A stretch of DNA of 64,000 nt from Candidatus Hydrogenedentota bacterium. GTDB lineage: Bacteria; Hydrogenedentota; Hydrogenedentia; Hydrogenedentales; CAILVY01. Location of the stretch: positions 124,001-188,000 of the forward strand of contig JAKQOG010000178.1 of assembly GCA_029565395.1 (NCBI GenBank), in the 5' to 3' direction. Shown piece after piece: positions 26,892 through 36,510 of the stretch (its first letter is position 1; every line of letters starts with the position of its first letter). A model generated the notes under the pieces. The model was not told the origin of the DNA. It made no database searches and saw only the letters and a program-made list of their open reading frames with translations. The translations under genes and the position numbers were made by a program.

Positions 26892-28421
26892 TTATAACCC
26901 TTTCTTTTTCTGCTTGCTTTTGCCGATATCGTCTCGTCCGTAGCCTTTTTTGTAATCGGCACGGCAGCGCTGTTCGATTTGATCGGGTTCTTTGCCCAAT
27001 TCTTTCACAAGAGCGGCGTGCATTGCGGCGCATTTCTCTGCGTATTCTGGTTTGCCTGCAAGATTGTGAAATTCCTGCGGGTCCACGGCCAGATCATACA
27101 ATTCGCGTTCCGGGGGGTGAGTCTCATCTGGCCGCGTGTGATAGGTATATTTGAACTGGCCCATTCGAATCATGGCGTAGCCCGATGCGATGTTGTGGGC
27201 GTAGTATTCGCTGACGGCCTGGTCTTTCCACGGCGCTTTGGGATCTTCCAGCCAGTGGATCATGGAATCGCCATTCCAGTCTTCCGGAACCGTTGCCCCG
27301 CCCAATTCCGCCACGGTGCGCGCCACATCCACCAGGGAACATGCCTGGGTGCGGTGCTGTGCGCCTTTCCATTTCGCCGGCCAACGTACAATTAATGGCA
27401 CCTTAGTGGCGGAATCGTAAAGGCAGTTTTTCCACCAGAGCCCATGTTCGCCCATGTTTTCTCCATGGTCGGCGGTATAAATGACAATAGTATTTTCCGC
27501 AAGCCCGGCATCTTCCAGGCTTTGCAATACCTTGCCGATTTCTTCGTCCAGCCACTGCACCAGACCATAGTAGAGTTCACGGCCCTTGCGGACCATGTCT
27601 TCAGGAGCATCTTCGACGTTGAAACCAATACGCAGGTGTTTGTAATTGAGGGGCAATGCGTCGAGCAGCCCTTCCGGAATATTGGGCATGGGAACTTTGC
27701 CTTTGTACGCGTCCCAATATTTTTCCGGAACAATCAACGGAAAATGTGGCGCGACATAACCACTCAGCAGGAAGAACGGTTTGCCGGCGTCTTTTCGATT
27801 CTTGAGAAATTCGAGGGTTCCCGCGGTGACATCCCGATCATGATCAAGCACATGCGAATGGTCGCCGGGATGGAATTCATCAAAGCGCTTTGATATTCCC
27901 GGTTCCGGGGCCAGGTCGTCTGGGGCGCGCCGTTCGCCCTTGCCGTTCATGTGGCCTTTGTTCATCTGGCCGCCAATTTCCGTAAACCCGTACCGCTGGG
28001 TTGCATCGTAGTGCATTTTGCCGCAGAGGAACGATTCGTACCCCGCAGCGTTCATCAGGCGCGCCACGGAGGGATAATCGGGGCTCGGCAGCCAGCAGTT
28101 GTTGTTCCATGCGCCCACGCGCGACACATATTTTCCCGAAGTGAATGCCAACCGTGAAGGAACGCACAAAGGCGAGTTGCAGTAGCAATTGTCAAAGACG
28201 ATGCCGCCTTGGGCCAGCCGGTCGAGTGCGGGCGTCTGAACAATTTTATTTCCGGTGCATCCGAGTACGGAAGCATTGTGCTCGTCCGACATGATCACCA
28301 GGATGTTCGGACGGCGGTTTCCTTCCTCAGCGGCAAGAGAGGAGGAAGGCAGAGCCAATCCCGCCGCTGTGATCCCCAGAAGTTCCATGAACTGCCGCCG
28401 GTTGTAGGAATGTGGGCTCAT
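26892..28421 (-). CDS. Cys-type sulfatase with twin-arginine-like signal
   Basis: 509 residues from ATG 28421, chosen for GGGAGGAT upstream and a clean N-terminus. The start NRRQFMELLGITAAGLALP resembles a Tat signal. The alkaline-phosphatase-fold sulfatase domain follows: PNILVIMSDEHNASVLGC (metal Asp residues), the active-site motif C86-V-P-S-R-L-A-F-T-S-G, VAPHFPL, IVIYTADHGENMGEHG (metal ligands) and KVPLIVRWP. The Cys must be oxidised to formylglycine by a maturase. The protein at 19295 lacks that enzyme's cysteines, so the maturase is presumably elsewhere. Likely acts on sulfated glycans outside the cytoplasm; the substrate cannot be told. Confidence 0.93.
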   Translation of the reverse strand: MSPHSYNRRQFMELLGITAAGLALPSSSLAAEEGNRRPNILVIMSDEHNASVLGCTGNKIVQTPALDRLAQGGIVFDNCYCNSPLCVPSRLAFTSGKYVSRVGAWNNNCWLPSPDYPSVARLMNAAGYESFLCGKMHYDATQRYGFTEIGGQMNKGHMNGKGERRAPDDLAPEPGISKRFDEFHPGDHSHVLDHDRDVTAGTLEFLKNRKDAGKPFFLLSGYVAPHFPLIVPEKYWDAYKGKVPMPNIPEGLLDALPLNYKHLRIGFNVEDAPEDMVRKGRELYYGLVQWLDEEIGKVLQSLEDAGLAENTIVIYTADHGENMGEHGLWWKNCLYDSATKVPLIVRWPAKWKGAQHRTQACSLVDVARTVAELGGATVPEDWNGDSMIHWLEDPKAPWKDQAVSEYYAHNIASGYAMIRMGQFKYTYHTRPDETHPPERELYDLAVDPQEFHNLAGKPEYAEKCAAMHAALVKELGKEPDQIEQRCRADYKKGYGRDDIGKSKQKKKGL

Positions 28422-28846
28422 TGCAGATCCTCCCATTGGTTTTCGGATCACTAATTTATTCGCCGAACGGATTTTAGCGCTACGACAGCTCCCATTTCCG
28501 AATGGGGGTCTAAAAAATCGGGTTATCCTTCTACTTTCCGCCGAACAGATTTTATGGCACATCAGCGCAATTTTAGACAAAATAAAGCAATCCCGGTTAT
28601 TTATGCAATGCCCGGTTTGGGTACATAATACCGGAATCCCTGGGCTCTTTTCCCTGAAGGGCTATTAGAACAAATGGGGCATCCTGCTTATTGCATTGGA
28701 AAGAGAAGTGATTTGAATCCAACCACATAACATAATGTGGTCTTAATTAAGAGTTAGATAAGGCGGTGCCATCTGCGCTCTCTAGCATAAGTGGAGTAGT
28801 TGATCAGATTATACCCTCGTATAGATTTATTGGAGAAAAAAGAAAT
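28422..28846. other. Intergenic region between sulfatase and XRE genes
   Basis: No gene seen. It holds a short palindrome at 28488-28505 related to the one at 26871-26888, and an imperfect direct repeat: CGCCGAACGGATTTTA at about 28456 and CGCCGAACAGATTTTA at about 28539. Promoters for both divergent genes must lie here, but none is convincing. No HigB-like toxin frame accompanies the XRE gene. Confidence 0.35.
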
Positions 28847-29134
28847 ATGGTGGAGAAAAAATCCATTGATTGGAAAACCATCAAGGCCGACTTATTGCGT
28901 GATCCGAAGACGGCCAAGGCCTATGGGGAACTGGCCGTGGAATATGAACTGGTGCGGCAAGTGATCGCGGCGAGACACGCCCAAGGGCTGACCCAGGCCC
29001 AATTGGCCAAACGCATCGGCACACGTCAAAGCAATATATCCCGGTTCGAACGCGGCGATTATAATTCATCCCTGGCTTTACTCAAACGGGTGACCGAAGG
29101 TTTGGGAAAGAAACTGACCTTTGCATTTCAATAA
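28847..29134 (+). CDS. XRE-family helix-turn-helix protein (HigA-like)
   Basis: 95 residues from ATG 28847, preceded by GGAGAA; the upstream extension lacks a site. The helix-turn-helix is LTQAQLAKRIGTRQSNISRF (about residues 46-65), followed by ERGDYNSSLALLKRVTEGLG and a C-terminal strand KLTFAFQ, the layout of HigA/RelB-partner antitoxins. No toxin partner is found next to it. A decayed relative lies at 37921-38079 with the same tail. It may be a solitary regulator or an orphan antitoxin. Confidence 0.8.
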   Translation: MVEKKSIDWKTIKADLLRDPKTAKAYGELAVEYELVRQVIAARHAQGLTQAQLAKRIGTRQSNISRFERGDYNSSLALLKRVTEGLGKKLTFAFQ

Positions 29135-29254
29135 AACCGCGTGATTCTGCACCGGGAGTGTGGTATGGTGGAGTAGATGCAGGTGTTCCGCCGTTGGCGG
29201 GCAGTGATTGGATGCTAAACAAGTCCATGGGTTCTCAAGCAGCGAGGAAAGAGT

Positions 29255-32200
29255 ATGCGAATCAGGGTGATCATCATTGAGTGTGTGCTGATTGCGGGGT
29301 TGTTCAGCGCCGTGGGGGCATGGGGGATTAATGCGAACCCGCTGCCGGTGAAACTCATGCAGCCGGATGGCACGCCTATCACGTTACGCGTACACGGTGA
29401 CGAATATTTCCATTGGCGTGAGGATATGAATGGCTATACGGTCGTTGTGGATAACGGTGTGTATGTCTACGCCACTCTGGACGCAACGGGGCGGTTGTCA
29501 CCGACACCGTGGGCGGTTGGAAAAGTGGATCCGGCAGGGAAGGGTCTGGCCCCGAAGATCCTGCCCAGCGGGAAGGTGCAAGAAACATACTATCCGAACT
29601 CGCCGCCGATGAAAGGAACACCAGAAAAATCCGCCACCGGCACACGGAAAAATCTGGTGGTGTTGTGCATGTTCAGTGATCACACGTTGGCGGACCACAC
29701 GCGTCCGGCAGCGGATTACGAGGCGGTGTTCAATACGGTTGGGGGCGATCCGTCCATTGCGCCCTCGGGCAGTGTGCGTGATTATTATCTCGAGGACTCG
29801 TACGGACAATTGACGATGGAAAGCACGATCGTGGAGTGGGTGACGCTGCCGCATGAGGAAGCGTATTACGCGGCCAGCACCGACGGTCTCGGCGGGACGT
29901 ATCCCAACAGTTCGCAGGGTATGGTCGAAGATGCGCTCAATTTGGTGGACCCGCTGGTGGACTTCAGCGAATTTGATCAGGATGAGGACGGCTATATTGA
30001 CGCCATAGACATCATCCACTCCGGGTATGCAGCGGAAACTGGTGGCGGGGAAGGAAACTGGATCTGGTCGCACAAAGGCATGTTATGGCAAATCTCGCCG
30101 ACCGGCTGGACCAGCGCCGAAGGGGTCAAGGTGTTCGATTATCATACGGAGGCGGCTTTGTGGGCAACAAGCGGTCAAGACATCCTGCGTATTGGCGTGG
30201 TGTGTCACGAGACGGGCCATTTTTTGGGACTGCCGGATCTCTACGACACCGACAGCACGCCCGGGGAAGGGATAGGCTCGTGGGGGTTGATGGCAAATAG
30301 CTGGGGATTCGATTTCACACAATATCATCCACCGCATAACTGTGCGTGGAGCAAAATCCGGCTCGGTTGGATGGCGGCAACGCTGCTGGATACGCCGGGA
30401 ACCTACTCGCTGGACCAGTTGGAAACCACACCGGTGGCCTATCGCATCGATAAAAACTTCCCGCCGAATGAATATCTGCTTGTCGAGAACCGGCAACCGG
30501 CGGGATTCGAGACCGACATACCCCATGGCGGGCTCGTGGTATTTCATATCGACGACACGGCCGGTTACAACACGCAGGGCTATCCAGGCCAGGAGGGCTG
30601 GCCGCTGAATGGCAACCACTATCGGGTCGCGGTGCTCCAGGCGGACGGAGACTATGACCTTGAGAAAGGATACAACCGGGGGGACTCCGGGGATCCGTAT
30701 TACTCGGGCGGTGTGGATGCGCTCACCTCCATGACGACACCAAATACGGATGCGTATCAGATCGGTAACGCACATCCGACGGACCTTGAACTTTCGCAGA
30801 TTAGCATTGCCGGCTCGGCCATGAGTTTCTTTTTTGGCACAGGCGACGATTTGTCATTCAGCCCGCGCGAACATTATGCGGCAGGCGGCCCGATCGGCGG
30901 GCCGTTTGAACCCGCTTCGAAGAGCTATATGCTCACGAATTCAAGCGAAAGTGACCCATTAAACTGGAGCGTCACGGCCACGAACGGGGCTTGGCTCGAC
31001 GTGGATCCGTCCTCTGGAACGTTGAACCCGGGCGGAAACGTGGAGGTAGTCGTCAGTGTTAACGCTGCAGCCAATACGCTAGATTCCGGTCAATATGATG
31101 CGGTGATCACGTTTCACAATCTCGACAGCGCCTGGCTCCGCTCGGTCGATGCCTCGCTCACCGTTGCGGCGTTGTGGTTCCCAATGGACAATGACCCCGG
31201 CTGGGAAGGAGAGGGTGGATGGGCGTTCGGAGCGCCGATGGGCGCGGGCGGTGCACACGGTGCGCCCGATCCGAGCGCGGGCTACTCCGGCGCAAACGTG
31301 TGGGGCTACAATCTGGCGGGCGACTATGAAAACGGGCTTGCCGCGCCGCACTACCTCACCACCACCGGCCTCGATTGCCGGAACTTCGAGAATGTGCAGC
31401 TTCAATTCCGGCGCTGGCTCGGCGTCGAGAAGCCCCAGTACGACCACGCGTCGATTCAGGTGAGCCGTGATGGGCAGCATTGGACGGACGTTTGGACGAA
31501 CACCGCGGAAGTGGTGGACCGCGCTTGGACACTTGTCACGTACGATATTTCATCGGTGGCCGACCACCGCATCATCTTCCTGCGGTGGGGCATCGGGCCG
31601 ACGGACCGCACGTGGGCATACTGCGGATGGAATATTGACGATGTGGCGCTGCTTGGCGCCCCTGTTCCCGGTGAAGGCGAAGGTGGAGACGAGGGCGAAG
31701 GTACGGTTGAAGGCGAGGGGGAGGGCGGGGGTGAAGGCGAAGGGGAACTGACGCCAATAGACGTGGATTTCTGCCTTGCGTTTAGTCAAGTCAGGAACAA
31801 CCCGCTTCTGGGGCAGATCGGCGACCAATACCAGGACCTGCTCGATCGGCTCGATCCCGCCATGGCCGACATCAACGGCACGTTCAATGTGGATCTTGAA
31901 GGGCCGATCATTATCGAGGTCAACGGCAATGGCATCCTCGATGCGGCGAATGAATTGGGCCTGCTTGCGTTTATTTTGGGCGACCCGTCGTTCAATAACG
32001 GTGTGCTCTCGCATGAACAGGTGCGTTATGCCTGGGAGCAGAATACGGAACAGCTTATCAACAAGAACATCGGGGCGCCGCTCAACAGTATACTGCCCCT
32101 GCTCGCAGCGGGGCTTTCCGAGATTCTGGTCGGGATGATCACCCTGGGCGACGGCGACCTGATGTCCGTGTCCGGGCAATCCGCCTCCGGAAACGGCTCC

Positions 32201-33010
32201 TTCGGGATTGTGGCCGGACTCTTCGCCCTCGTGGCGGATTATGTCGGTGCGCTCGGTTTCGGGGAGTTCAACGCACCTACATTGATCAAGGCAGACTTTG
32301 TTACCCTTGAAAACCTCACGCTCAATGGCGACGCCGATGGCGATGGCTACACAAACTCCGAGGAATACACCTACTTCACACCAGTGGCCTGCGAGGAAAA
32401 ATCAGAGAGCCCAATCGACTATGTGACCGCCGCCCTCAATCCCACTATCTATCCCGGTTTCGTACCTGAAGGTGAGGGTGGTGGCGAGGGTGAAGCCGAA
32501 GGTGAGGCCGAAGGTTACGCCGAAGGTGTAAGTGAAGGCTCTGTAGAAGGCGTCCTGGAAGGCGAGGGAACGGTGGAAGGCGAGGAGGAGGGCGTGCCCT
32601 CCGAAGGCTCGCCGGAGGAGGGTGAAGGTGTCTTGGAAGGCGAGGGAACGGTGGAAGGCGAGGAGGAGGGCGTGCCCTCAGAAGGCTCGCCAGAGGAGGG
32701 CGAAGGCGGCGTCGAAGATGAATTTCTTACCGCCGACCAGGACCAGGACAACCTCATCAGCCTCTCCGAATTATTGCGCGTGATCCAGTTCTTCAACTCC
32801 GGCGGCTACCATTGTGAAGCGGGAACCGAAGACGGTTATGCGCCCGGCCCCGGCGATGAAACGTGCGCTCCGTATGATAGCGACTACAATCCACAGGACT
32901 GGGAAATCAGTTTGTCTGAATTGCTGCGCGTGATCCAATTCTTCAATTCCGGCGGCTACCACGCTTGCCCCGGGGAAGGCACCGAGGACGGATTCTGTCC
33001 CGGGCTGTAA
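29255..33010 (+). CDS. Secreted M6-type metalloprotease with Glu-Gly linkers and EF-hand-like C-terminal repeats
   Basis: 1251 residues. A signal peptide covers about 1-23. The M6 (immune-inhibitor-A-like) peptidase domain carries the zinc motif HETGH at 318-322, then FLGLPDLYD and WGLMANSWG. About 550-800 holds Ig-like and MAM/LamG-like sandwiches. A first EGEGEGG linker is near 805-830, then a module of about 200 residues (RNNPLLGQIG..., NGNGILDAANELGLLAFIL, DADGDGYTNSEEY). A second Glu-Gly linker contains a duplicated 78-bp unit. The C-terminus has two LSELLRVIQFFNSGGYH repeats, the first preceded by a perfect EF-hand loop (DQDQDNLISLSE), resembling dockerin. The module, linker and C-terminus recur in the next gene. 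Probably a surface or secreted protease. Confidence 0.9.
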   Translation: MRIRVIIIECVLIAGLFSAVGAWGINANPLPVKLMQPDGTPITLRVHGDEYFHWREDMNGYTVVVDNGVYVYATLDATGRLSPTPWAVGKVDPAGKGLAPKILPSGKVQETYYPNSPPMKGTPEKSATGTRKNLVVLCMFSDHTLADHTRPAADYEAVFNTVGGDPSIAPSGSVRDYYLEDSYGQLTMESTIVEWVTLPHEEAYYAASTDGLGGTYPNSSQGMVEDALNLVDPLVDFSEFDQDEDGYIDAIDIIHSGYAAETGGGEGNWIWSHKGMLWQISPTGWTSAEGVKVFDYHTEAALWATSGQDILRIGVVCHETGHFLGLPDLYDTDSTPGEGIGSWGLMANSWGFDFTQYHPPHNCAWSKIRLGWMAATLLDTPGTYSLDQLETTPVAYRIDKNFPPNEYLLVENRQPAGFETDIPHGGLVVFHIDDTAGYNTQGYPGQEGWPLNGNHYRVAVLQADGDYDLEKGYNRGDSGDPYYSGGVDALTSMTTPNTDAYQIGNAHPTDLELSQISIAGSAMSFFFGTGDDLSFSPREHYAAGGPIGGPFEPASKSYMLTNSSESDPLNWSVTATNGAWLDVDPSSGTLNPGGNVEVVVSVNAAANTLDSGQYDAVITFHNLDSAWLRSVDASLTVAALWFPMDNDPGWEGEGGWAFGAPMGAGGAHGAPDPSAGYSGANVWGYNLAGDYENGLAAPHYLTTTGLDCRNFENVQLQFRRWLGVEKPQYDHASIQVSRDGQHWTDVWTNTAEVVDRAWTLVTYDISSVADHRIIFLRWGIGPTDRTWAYCGWNIDDVALLGAPVPGEGEGGDEGEGTVEGEGEGGGEGEGELTPIDVDFCLAFSQVRNNPLLGQIGDQYQDLLDRLDPAMADINGTFNVDLEGPIIIEVNGNGILDAANELGLLAFILGDPSFNNGVLSHEQVRYAWEQNTEQLINKNIGAPLNSILPLLAAGLSEILVGMITLGDGDLMSVSGQSASGNGSFGIVAGLFALVADYVGALGFGEFNAPTLIKADFVTLENLTLNGDADGDGYTNSEEYTYFTPVACEEKSESPIDYVTAALNPTIYPGFVPEGEGGGEGEAEGEAEGYAEGVSEGSVEGVLEGEGTVEGEEEGVPSEGSPEEGEGVLEGEGTVEGEEEGVPSEGSPEEGEGGVEDEFLTADQDQDNLISLSELLRVIQFFNSGGYHCEAGTEDGYAPGPGDETCAPYDSDYNPQDWEISLSELLRVIQFFNSGGYHACPGEGTEDGFCPGL
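32555..32710 (+). repeat. Tandem 78-bp duplication in the Glu-Gly linker
   Basis: Two consecutive in-frame copies (32555-32632 and 32633-32710) encode LEGEGTVEGEEEGVPSEGSP plus EEGEG. They differ at only a few positions, indicating recent duplication and a linker whose length can change without disturbing the frame. Confidence 0.8.
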
Positions 33011-33180
33011 AATTAGCCGCTAGCCTCTGGCCGCTAGTGGGTATGATGGGAATTATGCGAGGTTTAGGAAGTATGGGTCCCGGCTTCCTCCTTCGCTCTG
33101 TGAGCTTTGGAGGACACGTCGCCTTTCGGGCTACACCGCAAATTTTTTCTTTGTTGTGTGCTTTCAGACGTGTCACACGA

Positions 33181-33209
33181 TTGTGTTTCGTGGGGAAGGG
33201 TGCTATAGT
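33181..33209 (+). promoter_or_regulatory. Candidate promoter of the beta-helix gene
   Basis: TTGTGT (33181-33186), a 17-base spacer and TATAGT (33204-33209) lie about 80 bases before the ATG at 33290, so this gene is probably transcribed separately from the upstream protease gene. Confidence 0.45.
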
Positions 33210-33289
33210 GCTTTACGTAAGGCGCTGGAGTATGGGAATCGCCGTGAATGGCGGAGAGTAAGGGTGATCTAGCGCCAAGGAGGTATGTT

Positions 33290-36200
33290 ATGAATATGTT
33301 CTCTTCTTCACTATCCCGAAACGCAGCCTGTTTGCTTATGATCGCCATGGGAGCACTGCTCGCAACGTCCAACGCATCCGCGGCGTTTCTGATCGTCACC
33401 TCAAATGCCGATTCAGGGGAAGGGACTCTGCGTGACGCCATTCTGACGGCGAATAGTAATGATGAGACGGACATTATTACGTTTGAGATGCCCGCCGGGC
33501 AAGATACGATAGCCCTTTTGTCTGAACTGCCCGCGTTAACGGAAGCCAGCACTACTATTTCCCGGTTTGAGGCTTCCGTTGTGCCGGACGCGGTTGTGCT
33601 GGATGGTACGAACGCAGGAGATGCAAACGGCCTTGTCATTCAAGCGCCGGCGGTTTTTATCAACGGCCTGACCATCATCAACTTCAATCGTTCTGGAATT
33701 GTCGCGGACGGCGCCGATGCACAGATGTTCCGGATCAGCAATTGCTTTATCGGCAATGATGGCTTCGAGTGCTTTGGCAATCGTCATCACGGAATTCTTG
33801 TTCGCGATGGCGCCTATGGCGGGGTCATCGGCGGGGAGGATGGCGGGAATGTAATCTCCGGCAATGGATACGATGGTATCCGCATTATCGGCGCGGAGAC
33901 CACATTCCACTTCATTTCAGGCAATAAAATCGGCACAAACCGTGACGGCGCCGAACCCATCGGCAATGGCTGGCGGAGCGATTATTTCCAGGGGATTTGG
34001 ACTGCGCCAAGGCCTGAGGAAGGAGAACCTCCCGCAGAAGGCGCTGTTGAAGGCGAGGGCGAAGGCACGGTGGAAGGCTCTAAAGAAGATAGCGCAGCGA
34101 AGGAAACCAATGCCGAGGGTGTGGAACTCATCGACGGTATCGCACGAGGCGGCGGCATTCTCATCGCGGAAGGTGCGTGCGCTAATGGCATCACCGGCGG
34201 CACGGAACTGGAGCCGTCGGTCATTTCGGGCAACTACTGGTATGGCATCAGAATCCATGGCGAGGGCACGAATTCCAACTCCGTCAATGGTTGTTTCATC
34301 GGAACGATCTATGACGGTTCGCGTACACTGCCGAACGAAGAAGAAGGGATCGAAGTTCAGAATGGGCCGCAAGGAACGAATATCGGCTCTGCCACCATGG
34401 ACGAAACGTACAGCAATGTCATTGGCGGCAATAATATGGGCATCAAGGTAACAGGCTGGGGCGTTGATGGAACCACTATCTACAACAACGCCATCGGCGG
34501 AGTTCCCGGCACGTCCGGGGATATCGCCATACCCAACCGTCTCGCGGGCATCCTGGTGGAAAACGGCCCCGTCAATACGGCCATCGGCAGCGATTACGAT
34601 CCCACGCTGGCAAACCGCATTCAATTCAACGGAACGACCGGGATTAGAGTGAAAGGCGCGGGCACAACAGGCGCCTCCATCCGGCACAACGTGATCAGCG
34701 ATCATCCCGGGAAAGGGATTCTCCTGGTCGAAGGCGCTAATGGCGGCATCCTTCCTCCGGTTATTACAGAGGCAACAACAAACCAAATATCGGGAACCGC
34801 AGGCGATTATCAGATGGTCGAGGTCTTCAGCGACAGTGATGACGAAGGCCGCATATTCCTGGGCAGCACCTCCTCGTTCACCGGGGGCGTTTGGATTTTG
34901 TCCGGCACGTTTGATGGTTACCAGGGAACGAATATCACTGCCACCGCCACAAACGGAACCAACACTTCCGCCTTCAGCGAACCCGTCCCGCTGCAAGTCT
35001 CCGTTGAAGGCGAGGGAGGAGCCGAGGGCGAAGGAGAGGGAGAAGGGGAGGGCGGAACGGAGGGAGAAGAACCGGTCAATGTTGATATTGTCAATGACCT
35101 GTATACGTTGCGTAATAATCCGTTGCTGGGATACCTCCCTGAGCCCTATAGAAGTTACCTCCTGGGTCAGGATATCGAAACCGGCGATTTTAATGGCGGA
35201 ATCAACCTTACGGTCACCGCGCTTCCAGGGAAAGACAAAGAAGGCCTGGTGGACGGTGTAGAATATATCGGCAATGGCATCCCGGACGCGCAGGAATTCG
35301 GCGTGATCAAGTTCCTTGCAGCGCACCCCGAGTTTAATAACGGCGTTGTTAAAGGCGCGAATGTAGGCCAGGCCTTTCTCCACAATTGCAAGGAAATCAC
35401 GGACAATATACTCGGCGAAACCTTTGGCCCGATTCTGCAACACAACATGCCCCAGGCCATCAATGTAATTGCCGGGTACACGCTATTTGGCGATGGCGAG
35501 ATTTCTTCGATGACGGCGAAAACCCTTAGCGCAACGGGTTCCTTTGGCAGTATAAGTGGATATTTCGCATTCTTTGGCAACGGGATCAACGGCTTCGGAT
35601 TCGGGCAATTTAAAGCCATGAATCTGGAGGTTGGCAACTTTACGACCGATCCACAACTGCTCCCCTCCGGGGACATCGACGGTGACGGCTTTACCAATAA
35701 GGAAGAGTGGGACGCGTTCGGCCCGGATGGTTACTTGACCGCCGTTCTGGATCCCAAGATCACCCCGGAAGGCGAAGGCGCCGCCGAAGGCGAAGGTACA
35801 GTAGAAGGGGAAGGCGCCGTGGAAGGCGAAGGGATGGCGGAAGGCGAGGGTATGGCAGAAGGCGAAGGTACGGCAGAAGGCGAAGGTGTGGCGGAAGGTG
35901 AAGGCGCTTTGGAGGGTGAAGGTGTAGCAGAAGGCGAGGGTATGGCAGAAGGCGAAGGCATGGCAGAAGGCGAAGGCGTGGCGGAAGGCGAAGGCGCCGT
36001 GGAGGGTGAAGGTGTGGCGGAAGGTGAAGGCGCCGTGGAGGGTGAAGGTATGGCGGAAGGCGAAGGCGCGGCGGATGATGGAATACATACGGCGGACCAA
36101 GACAAAGATCTTCAGATCAATCTCTCGGAACTGCTGCGTGTAATTCAGTTCTACAACTCCGATGGATTCCACTGCCAAGCGGGAACTGAGGATGGCTATG

Positions 36201-36373
36201 CCGTGGATCCTGGAGACATGACTTGCACGCCGCACGATTCGGACTACAATCCCAGGGATTGGCGCATCAACCTTTCGGAATTGCTGCGCCTGATCCAATT
36301 CTACAACTCTGGCGGCTATCACGCCTGCCCCGGTGAAGGCACGGAGGACGGCTACTGTCCCGGACTCGCATAA
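33290..36373 (+). CDS. Secreted beta-helix protein with Glu-Gly linkers and EF-hand-like C-terminal repeats
   Basis: 1027 residues from ATG 33290, chosen because AAGGAGGT lies five bases upstream. The signal peptide ends near ASA. Then comes GEGTLRDAILTANSNDE (CSLREA-like start) and a right-handed beta-helix of IGGxxGNVISGN..GIRI rungs, interrupted at about 240-280 by a short EGEGEGTVEG insert. After an Ig-like region and a Glu-Gly linker, the same 200-residue module as in the protease gene appears (RNNPLLGYLPEPYRSYL, GNGIPDAQEFGVIKFL, DIDGDGFTNKEEW). The second linker is a long array of AEGEG(X)-type units. The C-terminus carries a canonical EF-hand loop DQDKDLQINLSE and two LSELLR(V/L)IQFYN repeats. 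Likely surface exposed. Confidence 0.9.
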   Translation: MNMFSSSLSRNAACLLMIAMGALLATSNASAAFLIVTSNADSGEGTLRDAILTANSNDETDIITFEMPAGQDTIALLSELPALTEASTTISRFEASVVPDAVVLDGTNAGDANGLVIQAPAVFINGLTIINFNRSGIVADGADAQMFRISNCFIGNDGFECFGNRHHGILVRDGAYGGVIGGEDGGNVISGNGYDGIRIIGAETTFHFISGNKIGTNRDGAEPIGNGWRSDYFQGIWTAPRPEEGEPPAEGAVEGEGEGTVEGSKEDSAAKETNAEGVELIDGIARGGGILIAEGACANGITGGTELEPSVISGNYWYGIRIHGEGTNSNSVNGCFIGTIYDGSRTLPNEEEGIEVQNGPQGTNIGSATMDETYSNVIGGNNMGIKVTGWGVDGTTIYNNAIGGVPGTSGDIAIPNRLAGILVENGPVNTAIGSDYDPTLANRIQFNGTTGIRVKGAGTTGASIRHNVISDHPGKGILLVEGANGGILPPVITEATTNQISGTAGDYQMVEVFSDSDDEGRIFLGSTSSFTGGVWILSGTFDGYQGTNITATATNGTNTSAFSEPVPLQVSVEGEGGAEGEGEGEGEGGTEGEEPVNVDIVNDLYTLRNNPLLGYLPEPYRSYLLGQDIETGDFNGGINLTVTALPGKDKEGLVDGVEYIGNGIPDAQEFGVIKFLAAHPEFNNGVVKGANVGQAFLHNCKEITDNILGETFGPILQHNMPQAINVIAGYTLFGDGEISSMTAKTLSATGSFGSISGYFAFFGNGINGFGFGQFKAMNLEVGNFTTDPQLLPSGDIDGDGFTNKEEWDAFGPDGYLTAVLDPKITPEGEGAAEGEGTVEGEGAVEGEGMAEGEGMAEGEGTAEGEGVAEGEGALEGEGVAEGEGMAEGEGMAEGEGVAEGEGAVEGEGVAEGEGAVEGEGMAEGEGAADDGIHTADQDKDLQINLSELLRVIQFYNSDGFHCQAGTEDGYAVDPGDMTCTPHDSDYNPRDWRINLSELLRLIQFYNSGGYHACPGEGTEDGYCPGLA
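35764..36069 (+). repeat. Minisatellite encoding the Glu-Gly linker
   Basis: About 300 bases of near-tandem 18-base units of the form GAAGGCGAAGGC followed by a variable two-codon step (GTG GCG, ATG GCG, GCC GTG and similar). They translate to EGEGVA, EGEGMA and EGEGAV repeats. Such an array is prone to slippage; a low-complexity serine/proline frame on the other strand is only its shadow. Confidence 0.85.
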
Positions 36374-36429
36374 AACATGAAAAGAAATGATCAGGGCGGA
36401 ATACCTGTATTCCCGGACCTAGCCCGCGA

Positions 36430-36458
36430 TTTCACGCCTGAAGAAAAAATGATATACT
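36430..36458 (+). promoter_or_regulatory. Candidate promoter of the 7TM-PAS sensor gene
   Basis: TTTCAC (36430-36435), 17 bases, TATACT (36453-36458), about 105 bases before the ATG at 36565. Confidence 0.4.
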
Positions 36459-36510
36459 AGGTTTTGAACTTTCAGGAGGAGGGTTTTGGGAGTGCTTTTG
36501 CGCTGCCGGC

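Noticed and set aside
28766-28846. Upstream extension of the XRE frame
   Set aside because: No ribosome site at the far start and no family similarity; the ATG at 28847 has GGAGAA and matches the expected N-terminus.
35483-36322. Minus-strand frames with SPSAIPSPS or FRHTFAF repeats
   Set aside because: They mirror the Glu-Gly minisatellite of the real plus-strand gene.
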